A DNA stretch of 64,000 nucleotides from Rotaria macrura. Taxonomy: Eukaryota > Rotifera > Eurotatoria > Philodinida > Philodinidae. Where the stretch lies: the NCBI GenBank assembly GCA_900239685.1, contig OENT01000937.1, forward strand, positions 1 to 64,000. Direction: 5' to 3'. The position numbers were made by a program, and so were the translations under genes. Under the pieces are notes generated by a model. That model saw only the letters and a program-made list of their open reading frames with translations. It did no database searches and was not told where the DNA came from. Below, piece by piece: positions 33,801 to 45,470 of the stretch (positions within the stretch are counted from its first letter, which is position 1; every line of letters starts with the position of its first letter).

Positions 33801-34050
33801 CAAAAGGTTTTTGATTGAGGAACATTCGTTTTTGCGATTTTCGAATATTCTTCAGCTGCATCGGCAACATCTATTATTTTAGTTTACCGTCTATTACTCG
33901 CATTACAAATATCTATCTCGACCTTATATCACTTCAAAACTAAAAATTAAGAATGCATGTTTCCGATTGCTGATATGCGAAAGTGTATATGGATTTAGTT
34001 CATGTATCTGATTATCCGAATTCTTCAAATAACTAATAGCCTCTAATATT
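30832..34050. repeat. Segmental duplication, copy 2
   Basis: Collinear with 16533-20690. It lacks the two copy-1 insertions and so preserves the empty sites (about 31305-31312; CGTTGAAT near 33110). Outside the TIMP tract it is clearly diverged from copy 1 and has no coding pattern. Confidence 0.88.
33328..33793 (+). CDS. TIMP/NTR-like secreted protein, copy 2 (assembly-damaged 5' end)
   Basis: From the CxC motif (ACECTP) to the stop the protein is identical to the copy at 19938-20438. The signal-peptide region is damaged: 36 bases present in copy 1 are replaced here by one N at 33357, which breaks the frame between the ATG at 33328 and the mature domain. A single N at the edge of a deletion points to an assembly gap rather than a real lesion, so the gene is probably intact. 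The resolved residue in the KKS segment here supplies the one hidden by N in copy 1. Function as for copy 1: NTR-fold metalloproteinase inhibitor candidate. Confidence 0.75.
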
Positions 34051-34329
34051 TATATACAAGAAGAAAAAACAAAAAAGACAGTCACTAATATCTAGTTAAA
34101 GTTTATATTTAATTATTTACAACAGACCGAATTCCTTATACCTAACCCTGAACGCTTCTACGATGAAGGGTTCATGATACTCTTTATTGATAATATCATT
34201 CATGTCTTGATTGCACCTATTCTAAGAAATTTTCAGTACATATCTTGAGAGCCGAAATGGGTAGTCTGTGTCGTCTCTGTTACGTTTTCCACTTCAAATT
34301 TAGGTAGACTTCTAGAAGAAAAGATGGAT

Positions 34330-34830
34330 ACAAGCAGTGATTCCACAATTTATCCGTCGAACTTGCTTTTCCCTCCTAACTTATCCTCACGAAATCAAAA
34401 TTCTGCTGCAAGTAGCGGGCATCGACGGTGAAGATTTCCGTGAAAATATTCGTACCTACAATAGTGTTATCAGATTACTACGTCAGTGGGTGTCGAGCCA
34501 GACTGCTTTCGAATTGATGGATAGATATATCGCCGAATGAGTATTCTTTCCCATGCCACTAACCATTGTTGTAATGGCTAGAATTAGTAAGTTTGCTGCC
34601 ATCTTTAAGATGATTTACGAAGTGTAGCAAGAGGAGATTCATCGATCTAAGAGAGAGAAACGAGCATCCTCTTTAGTTAGATTGATTTTAGTTAACAATT
34701 ATCGAATGCGAGACCAGTGTTGCTATAATCTTCCACCAGTGAATGAAGTAGCTGCGGTTTTCATTGCAGACAATGTAAAGGTTCCAAAATATCGCCATGT
34801 TGCTGTTCATCCACTTGGTCATATTCTATT
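34330..34830 (+). pseudogene. Helitron replication-protein fragment (weak)
   Basis: Two frame-broken pieces resemble the N-terminal Helitron-like domain: FRENIRTYNSVI (compare 'FR.NIR.YNS' of Helitrons), and about 140 bases after its stop a second piece with YNLPPVNEVAAVFI (compare 'NLP.ANEVAAii'). No HUH nuclease or helicase is present. It ends where a LINE fragment begins. Confidence 0.45.
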
Positions 34831-34839
34831 ACAAACGAG

Positions 34840-35430
34840 AATAATTTCGCTTATTGAAGTTTTCAGAATGGCAGTTACTGCTAGTAATCGATTCGCGTTG
34901 ATAACACTCGTAGACTTTCTATCCAAATTCGATCACATGTGGACCCCTGCAATTATTGCTAATTTATATGTAGTTTATATGTCATAACCGCTCATAAAGT
35001 AGATTTCATTCAGTATCCACTATAGCGATGCGAGATCTCGCACTATCCACATGAAGACCGAAGTCCTTCAAGGCTAAGTTATAGCTGCTACCCTATTCAG
35101 ACTACACATACACTGCCTTCTGTTGTACTTTAAAAATGTTGAAGTGCACCTATTTGCAGATAACCTATCTCTCACGATATCTGAGTCACGAGAAAAGAAA
35201 TTTTCTGACAATGTCAATACACTTGAAGGTAGAGCAGCCGTAGTAGTAAAGCAAATTGAAAAATTCGCAGAAGACCCAATTATACCAGTTTATATATCCA
35301 AAACAAAACCTTTACTTGTCCACAATACAGTATCCTCATCTTATCCTACACTGAAAAAAAATGGTGCGATACCGGACACAACCATAGTCGAACATTTTGC
35401 AAGCAAGATCTTATCAAGTTCTTGAAAAGA
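34840..35430 (+). pseudogene. LINE reverse transcriptase fragment
   Basis: FALITLVDFLSKFDHMW carries RT motif A; after a stop at 34985-34987, EVLQG and AATLFRLHIH are the 'PQGs' region, and HLFADNLSLTI is the catalytic F/YADD box with the second Asp changed to Asn. Further 'KTKPLLVHN' matches the segment after the palm. A related copy lies at 61700-62450. Stops, the D-to-N change and truncation show it is inactive. The 35349 element interrupts its 3' end. Confidence 0.75.
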
Positions 35431-36572
35431 GAATTTGTATGTATACTTCTTCGTTGTATCAAATGCATCTGTACCTAATATCTTGGCAAGATCATGGAGA
35501 AGACATCAGTTACTATCATCTTCTCGCAAGATCTTGAGTAAAACAAAAAGCGACATCATTTATATATTATCATGCTGCGTAGTAGTCATTCACCGTTCTG
35601 TTATGCATATACAGTCGTGTATAAACAACAGGATTGACAGTAAGAAACATAAATTTTCAAAATATTTTTTCAAAAGTATTTCTTGAATATTAATTATTCC
35701 AGAACATGCTGATCTCGATGGATGATCGGAAGAGGATTACCATGAAATGGCCAGACGGACATCCAGCGTACCCAAAGCTAGCCATGTTGGAACATCTGAC
35801 TTATTTGAATTGTTTGGAAGAGAATAAATAAATTTAAAAAATATTATAATGCTTTTACAGAAAAAATAAAAAAGACTCTTTATAATGGGTTTGAACCAGG
35901 TTTTCAGAATGCCTCATACAATGTATCGAAAATCACGATGCATGCAACACGTTTTATCTTAGTACGCATCCAAGATATTATTGATTCTTACCCAAAATCT
36001 TTGATATCTGTGCCCAAGATCTTACACATCTATACCCAAGATCTGCAATAAGATCTTGCTTACAAGATGTTCGACTAGGGAAAGGAGTACTGTGAACGAA
36101 AAAAAGGTTTCGTACCTACTACGGAACCTAAAATGATTTCGATTTCGTTGCAATTATTTGAACCATTTTGGGTTTGGTACAGACCGCTACAAAAAACTTG
36201 AAAGAGTGTCCTGAGTCAATGACAAACAATTTTAGCCAGTCAAAGTTTTGTACGGAACCTTTTGAGGGTTTCGTATTGTCTTTCTAAATGATTCCATATG
36301 CTGCAAAAGAATTTGTATGATTGCGGAACCATTTGAGAAGAGAATATCAAACCCTCAAAACGTTCCGTACAAAACTTTGGCTGGCTAAAATTGTTTATCA
36401 TTGACTCAGGACACTCTTTCACGTTTTTCCAAGTGGTCTGTACCGAAACCAAAATGGTTTAGATAATTGCAACGAAATCGAAATCATTTTAGGTTCCGTA
36501 GTAGGTACGAAACCTTCTTTTCGTTCACAGTACTCCTTTGGGTTCGTTATTGCATCAGTTTGTTTTTCAGTG
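35349..36572. mobile_element. Non-autonomous element with TA target duplication, composite interior
   Basis: Imperfect inverted termini of about 35 bp start CACTGAAAAA on each side and are flanked by TA (35347-35348 and 36573-36574), as in Tc1/mariner elements. The left half (35385-36077) is bounded by its own inverted termini TAGTCGAACA/TGTTCGACTA and is full of CAAGATCTTG words. The right half (about 36084-36540) is a foldback with ~205-bp arms carrying ACGGAACCT words. It is inserted in a LINE fragment. No transposase. Confidence 0.65.
36084..36540. repeat. Foldback repeat, ~205-bp arms
   Basis: Arms of about 36084-36290 and 36330-36540 are roughly 93% complementary by eye. GGTTTCGTACCTAC and GTTCCGTA occur in both arms. 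The outer ends read AAAGGAGTACTGTGAACG. Confidence 0.85.
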
Positions 36573-37280
36573 TAGGGATTATCTGTTTATATATTGACGT
36601 GGATTCGTACTACATCTACTAACCTCCATGAAAGTATTTCTATTTCAACAATTTTGGAATCCATATCTACTCATAACTTCTGATTATAACTGGATAAAAT
36701 CAATGGACTTTCGTAAGAATAGCATTTTCTCATATTCATTATAAGAACAAGTGAAACACTGTCTAACTGATTGGATGGAATGTGATGCAGTAGATGTCGA
36801 ATAGGATGAATGCATTACGAAATCAAAGAATATGATGAACTTTTTCATATATAAATATTTTCTTTTATCAGCTAAGAACTATTGAACAGAGAAGGTACAA
36901 AACATAATCTTAAATTGTGAATTCGATGGTAAAAACCTAATTTGATAATAATCCACCACTTCTCTCTCATTAATCAATACTACGATTTCTGTAAACGAAT
37001 TAATAGCGTTATCCGGATGGTCCCTTCAGAAGCGACTCAGCTATCGTAATTTAACTTGCTCGTTTTCTATTTCTTTTGGTTTGTTACTCTCTTGTTATAC
37101 TGTCAGGATTAACTTTCTTCATCTAACTGTATTCCTTCTCAGAATTTTTCAGTGCGATGGCCATTTTGTTTTGTTCTTTATCTCTCATTCTTCCTGGTTT
37201 CTTTTTGTATTTTCTATTAATATATCGTCTGTGAACCAGATAGCCATGGCAAAAGAAAAAAAATAGTTAAAAAAATCAAC
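36573..37280. other. Intergenic stretch
   Basis: No supported gene; it precedes the Helitron remnant. Confidence 0.35.
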
Positions 37281-38400
37281 TTGGTCATAAACTCCAAAAT
37301 ATTTCCATCTTATATGCCCACTGGGATCTAACGGCTTACCCACAATTATTTCCATCCGAACCTGAGGGATGGCATCCAGAAATGGACCAACTCGATCTAT
37401 CACGAAATAGAAAAGGAATATTGATGCGACACCTATATAGCAATCGATTGACCGTCCGTTAAGTCTTTACTGCTATCCACTATGGAGGGAAAACTTTCTA
37501 ACAACATAATATGAATGCCTATGTCAAAACTGAAAAAATCGTCTTGCTATTCATCGACAAACTCAAAAGATTCTTCGAGTTGAGCTGTAAACGAGTCTAA
37601 TGGATCATCTACCCAATGAACAAGAGATAAATGGATCGAAACACGGATAAATTATAATTCTTCCATCGAATTTTATGGAACGTACGACAGAAAATTAAAA
37701 GAATATTTTCAAACTGTGATGGCAATTGTTCGAAAATATCCAAAGCCTGACTTATTCATCGCATTTAGCTGTAATCCAAGATGACAAGAAATTGAAGAAC
37801 AGATTTTCCTCTTTCAATCTCTTTCTAAGAGGCGTGGCTTTATTGCAAGAGTTTTAAAACTCAAATCAAATTCGTTGATAGATGACATTGCCAAGACACA
37901 CATACTCGAATGAACAATGACTCATGTCTTAGTGTTTGAATTTCAAAGGTGTGGCTTGTCGCATTGCTATTTGCTCATTATTATGGCGAACGAAGACAAG
38001 CAAAGAGACACCAGCTCCATTGACCGTATCGTATCCACTGAAATACTAGATCATATGCATTGTCATCGATTGTATGAAATAGTGCAAAGTCATATTGTTC
38101 GGTGTCGGTGTGAAATTCTGACTAAAAATTCACCATACATGGGAGATGGAAAGTATAAAAACAGAGTTTTGAAGTTAGATGGTGCGGTTGTAAATGAAGA
38201 GAGAAGATCCACACAACCACCCACACCCTTCAATCAGGGTGCGCTCTACATGCTGAGAAGGAGAGACACGAAAAACGTTTCCCTTAACCCTGACCAACAA
38301 TACTGCATCTTCTATGAGTTAAGTAGGCAATATTTAAATCATAATTTAATTGCTAGTAAATGTTCAATTGAAATTAACCGACTTGTAAAGTACTTTTAAC
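37281..38400 (+). pseudogene. Helitron Rep/helicase pseudogene, N-terminal part
   Basis: Successive frames give PQLFPSEPEGWHPEMD (Helitron 'LFP.G.dGWH'), AIVRKYPKPDLFIAFSCNP (the strongly conserved 'aivrkyGkPdlFiTfTcNP'), VFEFQRCGLSHCYLLIIM (the HUH nuclease motif, 'EFQKRGLPHaHlLl', with the first His kept and the second lost), VSTEILD and SPYMGDGKYKNR, and lastly CSIEINRLVKYF. The order matches the Helitron-like N-terminal and replication-initiator region. Many stops and frameshifts show decay. No helicase part follows. Confidence 0.82.
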
Positions 38401-39239
38401 TCTTTTAGCGTGACACGATGCCTGCCTAAGATTAGTTAACCTATGTTACCGTCATGAATTACAATAAGTGTTGATTCATTATTTTATATAGCGCACATAT
38501 TCGTTTTAATATGCGGTACTTATGTGGAAAGTGCTCTGGATAGTTCATAATCTGCCCAAACTTTGTTTTTATTTTTAAAAAGAATCGCTTTTAGTATTTC
38601 TATCGCATGAATGCTGTATGGTTAGTCACAACTGTGAGCCATTTTTCGACCAAAACTCGAAAGTTTTTTGAATATGTTTTAAACCATTTTGTAATGCAGA
38701 AAACGTTGTACAACAAATGTAAACTTCAGTCTGGGAATTCATTGAATGACTGAATGACAGTTCATATACTGTAGATTGGTGAAACATTTTTTAACTGAGA
38801 AAAGCGTCCATCTTAGACATTATGTGACAAAGGACTCTCGATCAGCACATTGAAATATTATTTGTAAACAAGTGATTTTGCTCAGCTTCCAACGTTGTAT
38901 CTTTTGGTGTATTACACGAAAAATTTCGTTAACTTGATATCATCCAAAAAATTACACTCTTGAAAAAGGATTTTGATGATATTTTTCAAATATCATCAAG
39001 AGCTTTCAATACTAAAATTGACATAACTTCTCCCAGCCCAATCAAATCAGATGAAAATTTGGATATAGAGATTTTAGATGATGGCGAACAAGATGCGAAA
39101 ATCAAACGAACAAACTGAACCGTAACGAGTGGTTCGATTTCACAGTGGTCTTATGGATGCTCCCTTAAACAAAATCATCGTCACGAATAAACTATAATTT
39201 TAGCAAATTTCACATGTACTCCAAAATCTAGGAACCCAC
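38401..39239. other. Intergenic stretch
   Basis: No supported gene or repeat. Confidence 0.35.
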
Positions 39240-39385
39240 GCAGTCACTTAAATGCTAAAACGGTGTTTAAATGCATTGTAGAGAAAAAAACGCGTTAGAG
39301 TTGTTCAATTCAGAGGAGAAAGAAACGAACGTGTTTAAACGCGTGGGTCTCGTCATAACGCGTTTTAACGCGTTAAATCGATGGA
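39240..39385. repeat. AACGCGTT word cluster 1
   Basis: AAACGCG, AACGCGTTTTAACGCGTT and TTTAAACGCG recur. Related clusters occur at 40590-40900, 42095-42480 and 16195-16390. The 93-aa open frame across it is probably incidental. Confidence 0.5.
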
Positions 39386-40589
39386 TTTTTAGAAATGAAT
39401 GCGATCGAGTCTTACGTTTTGGTACAGCTGATATAGATGACATAAAACAGATCAAATATCGATGTATTCTACGAGAAAAGAACATCAATGAAAATATAAA
39501 AATTGTTGAATTAGCAGATTTATATATGACGCAAACATTAGTAAGTGAATAGTATACATGTATTGTTGACAGTCTAGTTATGTTTAGTGAACCAGAAAGT
39601 TATTTTGTAAATGATTTTATATGAACTTGTCTGCAAAAAAGAGAAGCGGAGCAGCTTATAGACGAAGCTATCGAAGGAAAATAATGAGCTTATTTGCTTG
39701 CTGAGCACGAAGGATGAACAAACTGCATGGGACCAAGTGTAATAGCAAAAGATGTCCGCAACCTAGCTGACGAATTTTAAAAAATTTTTTATTATTAAGT
39801 AGGAATAGTCAAAATGTTAAAGCACATTTCTATTTTTCATCAAAATTACATGAATTAGTCATCGCCCTAATCCACTCGTTGAATCTTCAATAAAAAGATT
39901 CCAGAAAATGACAATAGGAGCATTCTTTCAAGTTCAATATTTTACTTTTCTCATGTTTAAATTATAGAATATCATGATCAGATGTCGCATGTCAATCACT
40001 ACTAATGGCCTCAAGTTTTCACAAAACACTTTCATTCATCTTTTGAACAATTTAGGTGACCTATCCAAATTACTTTATTTTCTCATAATCATACTTGCAC
40101 TTTATTCAAATAAATTGATTCGACAGAAATATCTTTTAGTAGAGAAGGCGTTTTTTTCAATAATTCTATTTCTCTTTTTTTTCCCGCATGAATCAAGTTG
40201 AAATGATTGTTTTTTTTTATAGAAATAGTGTTTGTTTTCCGAAAACTTCCTTTTTTTACTTTAATTCCATGAATAGAATTGAAAGAAATATCTTTTAGTA
40301 GAGAAAAAAATGCTTTTTTTCAATAATTTTATTTCTATTTTGTGCTTTTGAATGAATAGTATCGAAACAAACAGTTTTGGAGCAAAATTTCTCATTTTTA
40401 AGTCTTAATTTTTAATTTCTTTTGTTTTAGTCGAGTAGAAAAATATCGTAAATCTTGCTGCTTTATTGAGTTCGACTTCGATATTAAAGTTAGATTGGTA
40501 AATCTATCTTACATGAGTATGATTTGCCGTTATTATTGAAAATGCATCGGGGAATTTAAATCACTCAACATTGTGAGTTGTAATACGTT
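39386..40589. other. Gene-poor stretch with a ~170-bp tandem duplication
   Basis: GAAATATCTTTTAGTAGAGA followed by a T-rich tract and TTCAATAATTTTATTTCT occurs at about 40126-40173 and again at about 40285-40342. No gene supported. Confidence 0.55.
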
Positions 40590-40900
40590 TCGCTGTGAAT
40601 GCGTTTAACTGGCAATGATTATCCACGCAAACAGAAAAACGCTATAAACGCTGCTTTCACGGGTTGAATTTAAAAATGAAAGAAATACATGCACTAAAAC
40701 TCGTCTAAGTCAATAATTTGAGAATTGGACGCGTGAAAACGATAATTTTTTACTACCAACGCATTTTTACTGATTTAGTGAAAATATTGGATCTATGAGT
40801 ACGTTAAAACCTGCACAATCAATAGATTTGACGATTGAATGCTTTTTAGCATGAACTAAAAGTCTGTTTTAAAGCGTTGACGTGAAATGAATTTTGAGGA
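40590..40900. repeat. AACGC word cluster 2
   Basis: ATGCGTTTAA, AAACGC, AACGCATTTT and AAAGCGTT words occur in both orientations, spaced irregularly. Confidence 0.4.
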
Positions 40901-41690
40901 TTATCTTTTGACATAACTCATTTACATAATATACTGTCCAAAGAAAAGTGCATTTAAATTAAAACACACGAGTATGACTCTATCATTTCTAAGTGCTCCC
41001 AGTCGGATTAAATACTAAGTAAACGCAGATCTTGGAACAGGGAGATATTTAACACTAGCTCCAAGTTAAAAAGCAAGCTTCTAAATCATAGATTTATAAT
41101 AACTTCGATTAATAATCAATTTGATGTTCCATAGAGTCCGTTTTTATACGATTTTGCCTGATCATCTATCCATGAAGTACTTGCTATGACTATTTATTTT
41201 ATTTTTAATCTAGTATTGTCTGATGTTTACATCCACGACTAAATATGGCTATTTGTATTCGGCTTCGATTAGGAATATTTGCAGCTGTAGAAACTTTATT
41301 TTGAAAAATCATATCAAATGCACTTCTTTCCAATTAAGAACGGCATTCTTATCCGAACTCGAATTCATCATTCTCACGTAGAAGAAATCCCGTCTGTTTC
41401 TATTGTCTATAATTAAAAATCGGCTAAACTGGTACTGTTTCAATGACATGTCTAATCAAAATAATGGTCCAAATTAATTAAGTTTTCGAAAAATCAGTTT
41501 TCATAGTGGTGGCACTTAAACTCATTCATTTCATACTTTAAGTTGAAAACTCGCTTGATTTTGTCTTTCCAATTTCTCTCTTCAAAAAGCAATAACTAAA
41601 ATACTAGATCAACATCTAATATATAAATCCTGCTTCGTGACCCTATCCCATTCTATATCTATTTATGTACAAAATAGGATAAATTATATT
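40901..41690. other. Intergenic stretch
   Basis: No supported feature. Confidence 0.3.
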
Positions 41691-41890
41691 AAGAATCGAT
41701 CAATCAGTTTCAATCGATTAAAACTGATCTTGATAGATTGAAATTCAAATAATGTCCCTAATAGTCTTATTAAAATTGATTAGAAATCGAATTATTAGAT
41801 ATAAATCAATTTTTAGAAATTTAACTGATTTTAATCATTATTTTATTCTAAAAAATTCAAAACAGTCATTATAATTGATTTTAACGAAAA
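41690..41890. repeat. Short-word repeat cluster, AATCGATT/AAAATTGATT type
   Basis: AATCGATT, AAAACTGAT, AAAATTGATT and AATCAATTTT recur in both orientations over 200 bp. Probably another single-word MITE. Confidence 0.5.
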
Positions 41891-42094
41891 AGAAAACATA
41901 TGAAATCAAATGTTTCTTGCTTTTTTCCACCTTGATTACTTTTCACCATCAACGCAAGCTGTGCACGTAAATTATGTTTAATATGAGTAGAAAATTTATT
42001 TTACTTTCAAATACGTAAGTTTAGTCTAATCATTAAATGGCTGCCTCGTAATTATAAGTATGCCTGGTCGAATCCACCCTGAAGAAAGTTCGAA

Positions 42095-42480
42095 CTAAGT
42101 AAAACGCGTAGAGCTATGATGTCTGCCCACTATCGTTGCAACAACTACGGAGAAAGCGTTGAAACGTATGAATAGCGTATAATATTTTTGCGTTTTACTG
42201 CGTATACTTTCTGAACTCTTTTTAACGTTGTTGCTTCGATTCGTTTTAACGATGAGGAAGTAAAAATTATATCTACTATTGAAACGCAAATATTCGGATG
42301 TTTCTCCACAGTTTAAACGCGTTGGATGGAACAACTCGTTTAGACGATTGACTGTTTTGTAATATAGAGCATTGCGATAAGTAATTTTACAACGCGTTAA
42401 AACGCGTTAATTTGGACGATTTTGACTGTGTAAAACGCGTTGACACAAAAAAAAGAAACGCAATGTTTTAGCGCATTAAT
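42095..42480. repeat. AACGCGTT word cluster 3
   Basis: AAAACGCGT, ACGCGTTAAAACGCGTTAA and TTTAAACGCG recur over about 390 bp in both orientations. Confidence 0.5.
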
Positions 42481-42745
42481 TTCGTGATTTTGACTGCTTG
42501 GGAAGATTGAAAGCTTGATATGTTATTTCGATACAATAATAGTTTGAAATGAAATTGACAAAAAAATAAAAAACCACCCATTGAATCACTCCGATAAACT
42601 AACACCATCACTATTTCTACATGCAGCATAATTCAATAAAATCATTTATATTTCACAAAAAAATAATCCATCTAATTACCCCTTTATTGATTTTCTTCTA
42701 CCTCTATAACAAAAGCCATATTTTCCATTAAGTGAAAATGGTCCT

Positions 42746-43300
42746 TCAAAAGGTGTCCACAGTTGTAACAGAATTCAATACTTTCACTGTCGCATCACTA
42801 TTCGTTCCCATCGCAATAAAATTAAGTTGCTCTTCTGTCAGAGATATGCTTGTTTGCGTTTCGAAAGTACCCGATCGCTTTGCTGTTGGATCAGCACTCC
42901 TTGCAGTTGCAATAGAACTTAGCTGCTCGTCTGTCAAAATTATACTTGTTTGGGTTGCTAAAGTGTGGTATCGCTTCACTGTCGGATCAGCGACCGATCN
43001 GATGCTATTCAGTTGCTCCTCTGTCAGATTTATGCTTGTTTGCGTTTCGAAAGTACCCGATCGCTTTGCAGTTGGATCAGCACTCCTTGCAGTTGCAATA
43101 GAACTGAGCTGCTCGTCTGTCAAAAGTATACTTGTTTGGGTTGCTAAAGTGTGGTATCGCTTGACTGTTGGATCTGTGCTCGTTCCCGTTGCGAAAGTAT
43201 TGAGTTGTCGCCCTGCTGAGTCGACATTATCTTTGATTTCTTCTGTGAGATGCTGTGAGTCGGTGGTTGCTGTTTTAATGTCACTATCAGCATTAGCCAT
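42746..43300 (-). CDS. Tandem-repeat protein, 184 aa, unknown function
   Basis: The minus-strand frame opens with MANADSDIKTATTDSQ and consists mainly of four units of about 31 residues with consensus DPT.KR..T..TQTSI.LT.EQL.SIA. Units alternate in type (YHTLATQT and SGTFETQT), so the real period is about 62 residues, duplicated once with near identity. An N at 43000 sits between the two large repeats and may hide collapsed copies. It is hydrophilic, with no signal peptide or membrane segment. The plus strand is also open for 199 codons across the repeat, but its product is Cys/Ser/Val-rich and less plausible. I do not recognise the family. Confidence 0.5.
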   Translation of the reverse strand: MANADSDIKTATTDSQHLTEEIKDNVDSAGRQLNTFATGTSTDPTVKRYHTLATQTSILLTDEQLSSIATARSADPTAKRSGTFETQTSINLTEEQLNSIXSVADPTVKRYHTLATQTSIILTDEQLSSIATARSADPTAKRSGTFETQTSISLTEEQLNFIAMGTNSDATVKVLNSVTTVDTF

Positions 43301-43455
43301 TGTCGTATGGTTTGCACAATCAATTGTTTAACAATGAAGAAGGATATAGCAGTTTTACACGATTATTGATATTGATTGAGAAATATTTTCTAAAATGGAT
43401 TCCAATAACAATAAGCTAAACTGGAGCACTGGGAGTAAGTGAAAATTGTAATATA

Positions 43456-43723
43456 CAGTGTTGTGAAAAATTATAGAATCACCTTCTACCTTAGACTTTT
43501 TTCGAATTTTTTTATATATCAACATCGCTTTTTCGTTTTAAATTGATCGTATATATATCAAATGGAATGTCCCCTTTCAATATTTATTATAATAAATATT
43601 GAAAGGGGACATTCCATTTGATATATATACGATCAATTTAAAACGAAAAAGCGATGTTGATATATAAAAAAATTCGAAAAAAGTCTAAGGTAGAAGGTGA
43701 TTCTATAATTTTTCACAACACTG
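43456..43723. mobile_element. Palindromic Tc1/mariner-type MITE, 268 bp
   Basis: A perfect palindrome centred at 43589.5 with no spacer. Each end begins CAGTGTTGTGAAAAATTATA, and TA flanks both ends (43454-43455, 43724-43725). Its terminal sequence and TA target are typical of Tc1/mariner elements. Confidence 0.92.
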
Positions 43724-43849
43724 TATATCAATGATAGCAAAAGGTGACAAGACAAATCCATCTTAGAACGGAAAAAAGATGAAATTAAGAGACCCACTGC
43801 CATTGCATGTATGGAAGATGGGCTATCTCTGCATGTGTGAAAGTATTTC

Positions 43850-44650
43850 TCATATGAGCACGGTCAAGGATCAGGGCTCTCGTCTGAGGAAGGTTTAAAA
43901 TTGGAAAGCGATAGAGAACGTTCCGAAAATCGGAACTGTGCTATCGTGAGATTGTGAAAATTGCTGTAAGCTACGAGAGGAGTGATATAAACCTCGATTT
44001 TCCTGTTCACACATGTTGAAATAAAATTCTGTCGACGAATTTCATCAACAACATATGGTTCTTTTACGTTTTTACATTTCGTTTTTATCTGAAAAATAGT
44101 CGGAGGGTTTTATGAGATTTTAGTGTAAGAATAAAATTAATATACTGGAAAGATAAGACATTTTTGATAGTATTCATGTATCAGAAAAAAGACCAGTTTT
44201 ATGTTCACAGTTTTAAATGGTAAGTTACGATACCTTCATCTGGATAAATTAAAAAAAAACAGGAAATTCCGTAAAGAGCGATATTTAAAGCTTTTTTTAT
44301 TTGATGAAAGAAAAGTGGATCAGAAGCAGCCTGATATTCTTACGGGGTGTTAGCAACTCAAAAACGTTTGTATGAAACTTTCATTTGAAGTCTTCGCTCT
44401 TTCGTATAAAAATGATTTACTCTTGGTTACTCTAAAACAGATTAAAGTTTTTTGAAATTCCGTAACGGTTACTATTTCTGGGATAACTCTTCTGCAGTTG
44501 AAGAGAAATGGATGACATTTTCACTGGTGATAGATCTAAACAAGCTCTACTTCTGATATAAATTTCCGAAAGTTTGCTTATATTACAAAGAAGTTATCAA
44601 GACTACAATCTCAAAAACTGAAATTCCGTAATGCTTGGCAGTGTTGATAT
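43850..44650 (+). repeat. Old inverted duplication, left arm
   Basis: Alignable in reverse complement with 47135-47935. Shared blocks include AAAATTGGAAAG, GGTTTTATGAGATTTTA and TTTGCTTATATTACAAAG-like words. Divergence is about 20-25% by eye, with indels. No coding capacity. The two arms enclose about 2.5 kb filled with MITEs. Confidence 0.8.
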
Positions 44651-45029
44651 ATTTTGTGGAACTCACATCTCTTTTCGGAGAAAACAGGGAATGAAAGCGT
44701 TAATTGTAAGTTGTTCTGGTCCGCACAGTCTCCACCCTTTACAGACCATATTAGCTGAGCTCCTCATTACGCACATTACTACCCGCTACAGATCATAGGA
44801 GCGGCGACTCCCGTTACAAACATTACCCTCCCCGTCCCATTCCGAACCTTAAGAATCTCCTCCCCAAAGAAAAAAACATTTGTTTTGAGGTTCAGAAATA
44901 AACAGATTTTGTGAGTGGCACATTGTATTCCCAAAATGGCTGCGCTTGCAAGTTTTTTCGAATAATATTATATCATCTATTGGTTTTTGCAATCTGCCTC
45001 CTGAGATCAGATATAAATACCTGTTATTT

Positions 45030-45190
45030 CTACAGGAGAGGAGCACAGGACTGGACGGTCCTGATGTCCTCTTCTTTCTGTCCTGCAATACAGCAGGAAA
45101 TTTTGATTTTGGCTTTGTCATGCTGTCCGTTAGGACGAAGATAGTTAGCAGGACAGGACAGAAAATTTTGTCCTGTGCTTGTCTCTGGTC
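45030..45190. mobile_element. Small MITE with GTCCTG words
   Basis: Inverted termini GAGCACAGGAC and GTCCTGTGCTTGTC, with GTCCTG/CAGGAC words inside. It resembles the TAGAGTCCTGC family at 19156 and 48497 but is a separate type. No clean target duplication. Confidence 0.55.
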
Positions 45191-45259
45191 TCTATCTAAG
45201 GCGTGAGATAGTAGTGATTAACTTCTATCAATCATCATCTATATATATATATATGTTGG

Positions 45260-45470
45260 AGGGGAGATTAAAATCTAGGGGAATTTAAAATTTTCCTCAT
45301 TCCTTTGTATTTCGTACGAACAACCGGGGATTTTGATTTCTCCTATAAGGGAAATTAAAATTTGTCCTCTTTCCTGCTAATTTTGTACAAAAGATCGAAG
45401 ATTTTAATGTTACCTAGGGTAAACTGAAATTTCAATCTTCTGCATAGGGGAAATTAAAATTCACTTAACA
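45260..45470. repeat. Short-word repeat cluster, GGGGAAATTAAAATT type
   Basis: GGGGAAATTAAAATT, AGATTAAAATCT and AAAATTTTCC words repeat in both orientations. A short AT dinucleotide run lies just left of it (45239-45254). Confidence 0.5.

Noticed and set aside
36240-36452. 70-aa minus-strand open frame
   Set aside because: Lies entirely within foldback arms.
42732-43331. 199-aa plus-strand open frame
   Set aside because: Antisense to the tandem-repeat protein; open on both strands because of the repeat; its Cys/Val/Ser composition is less plausible.
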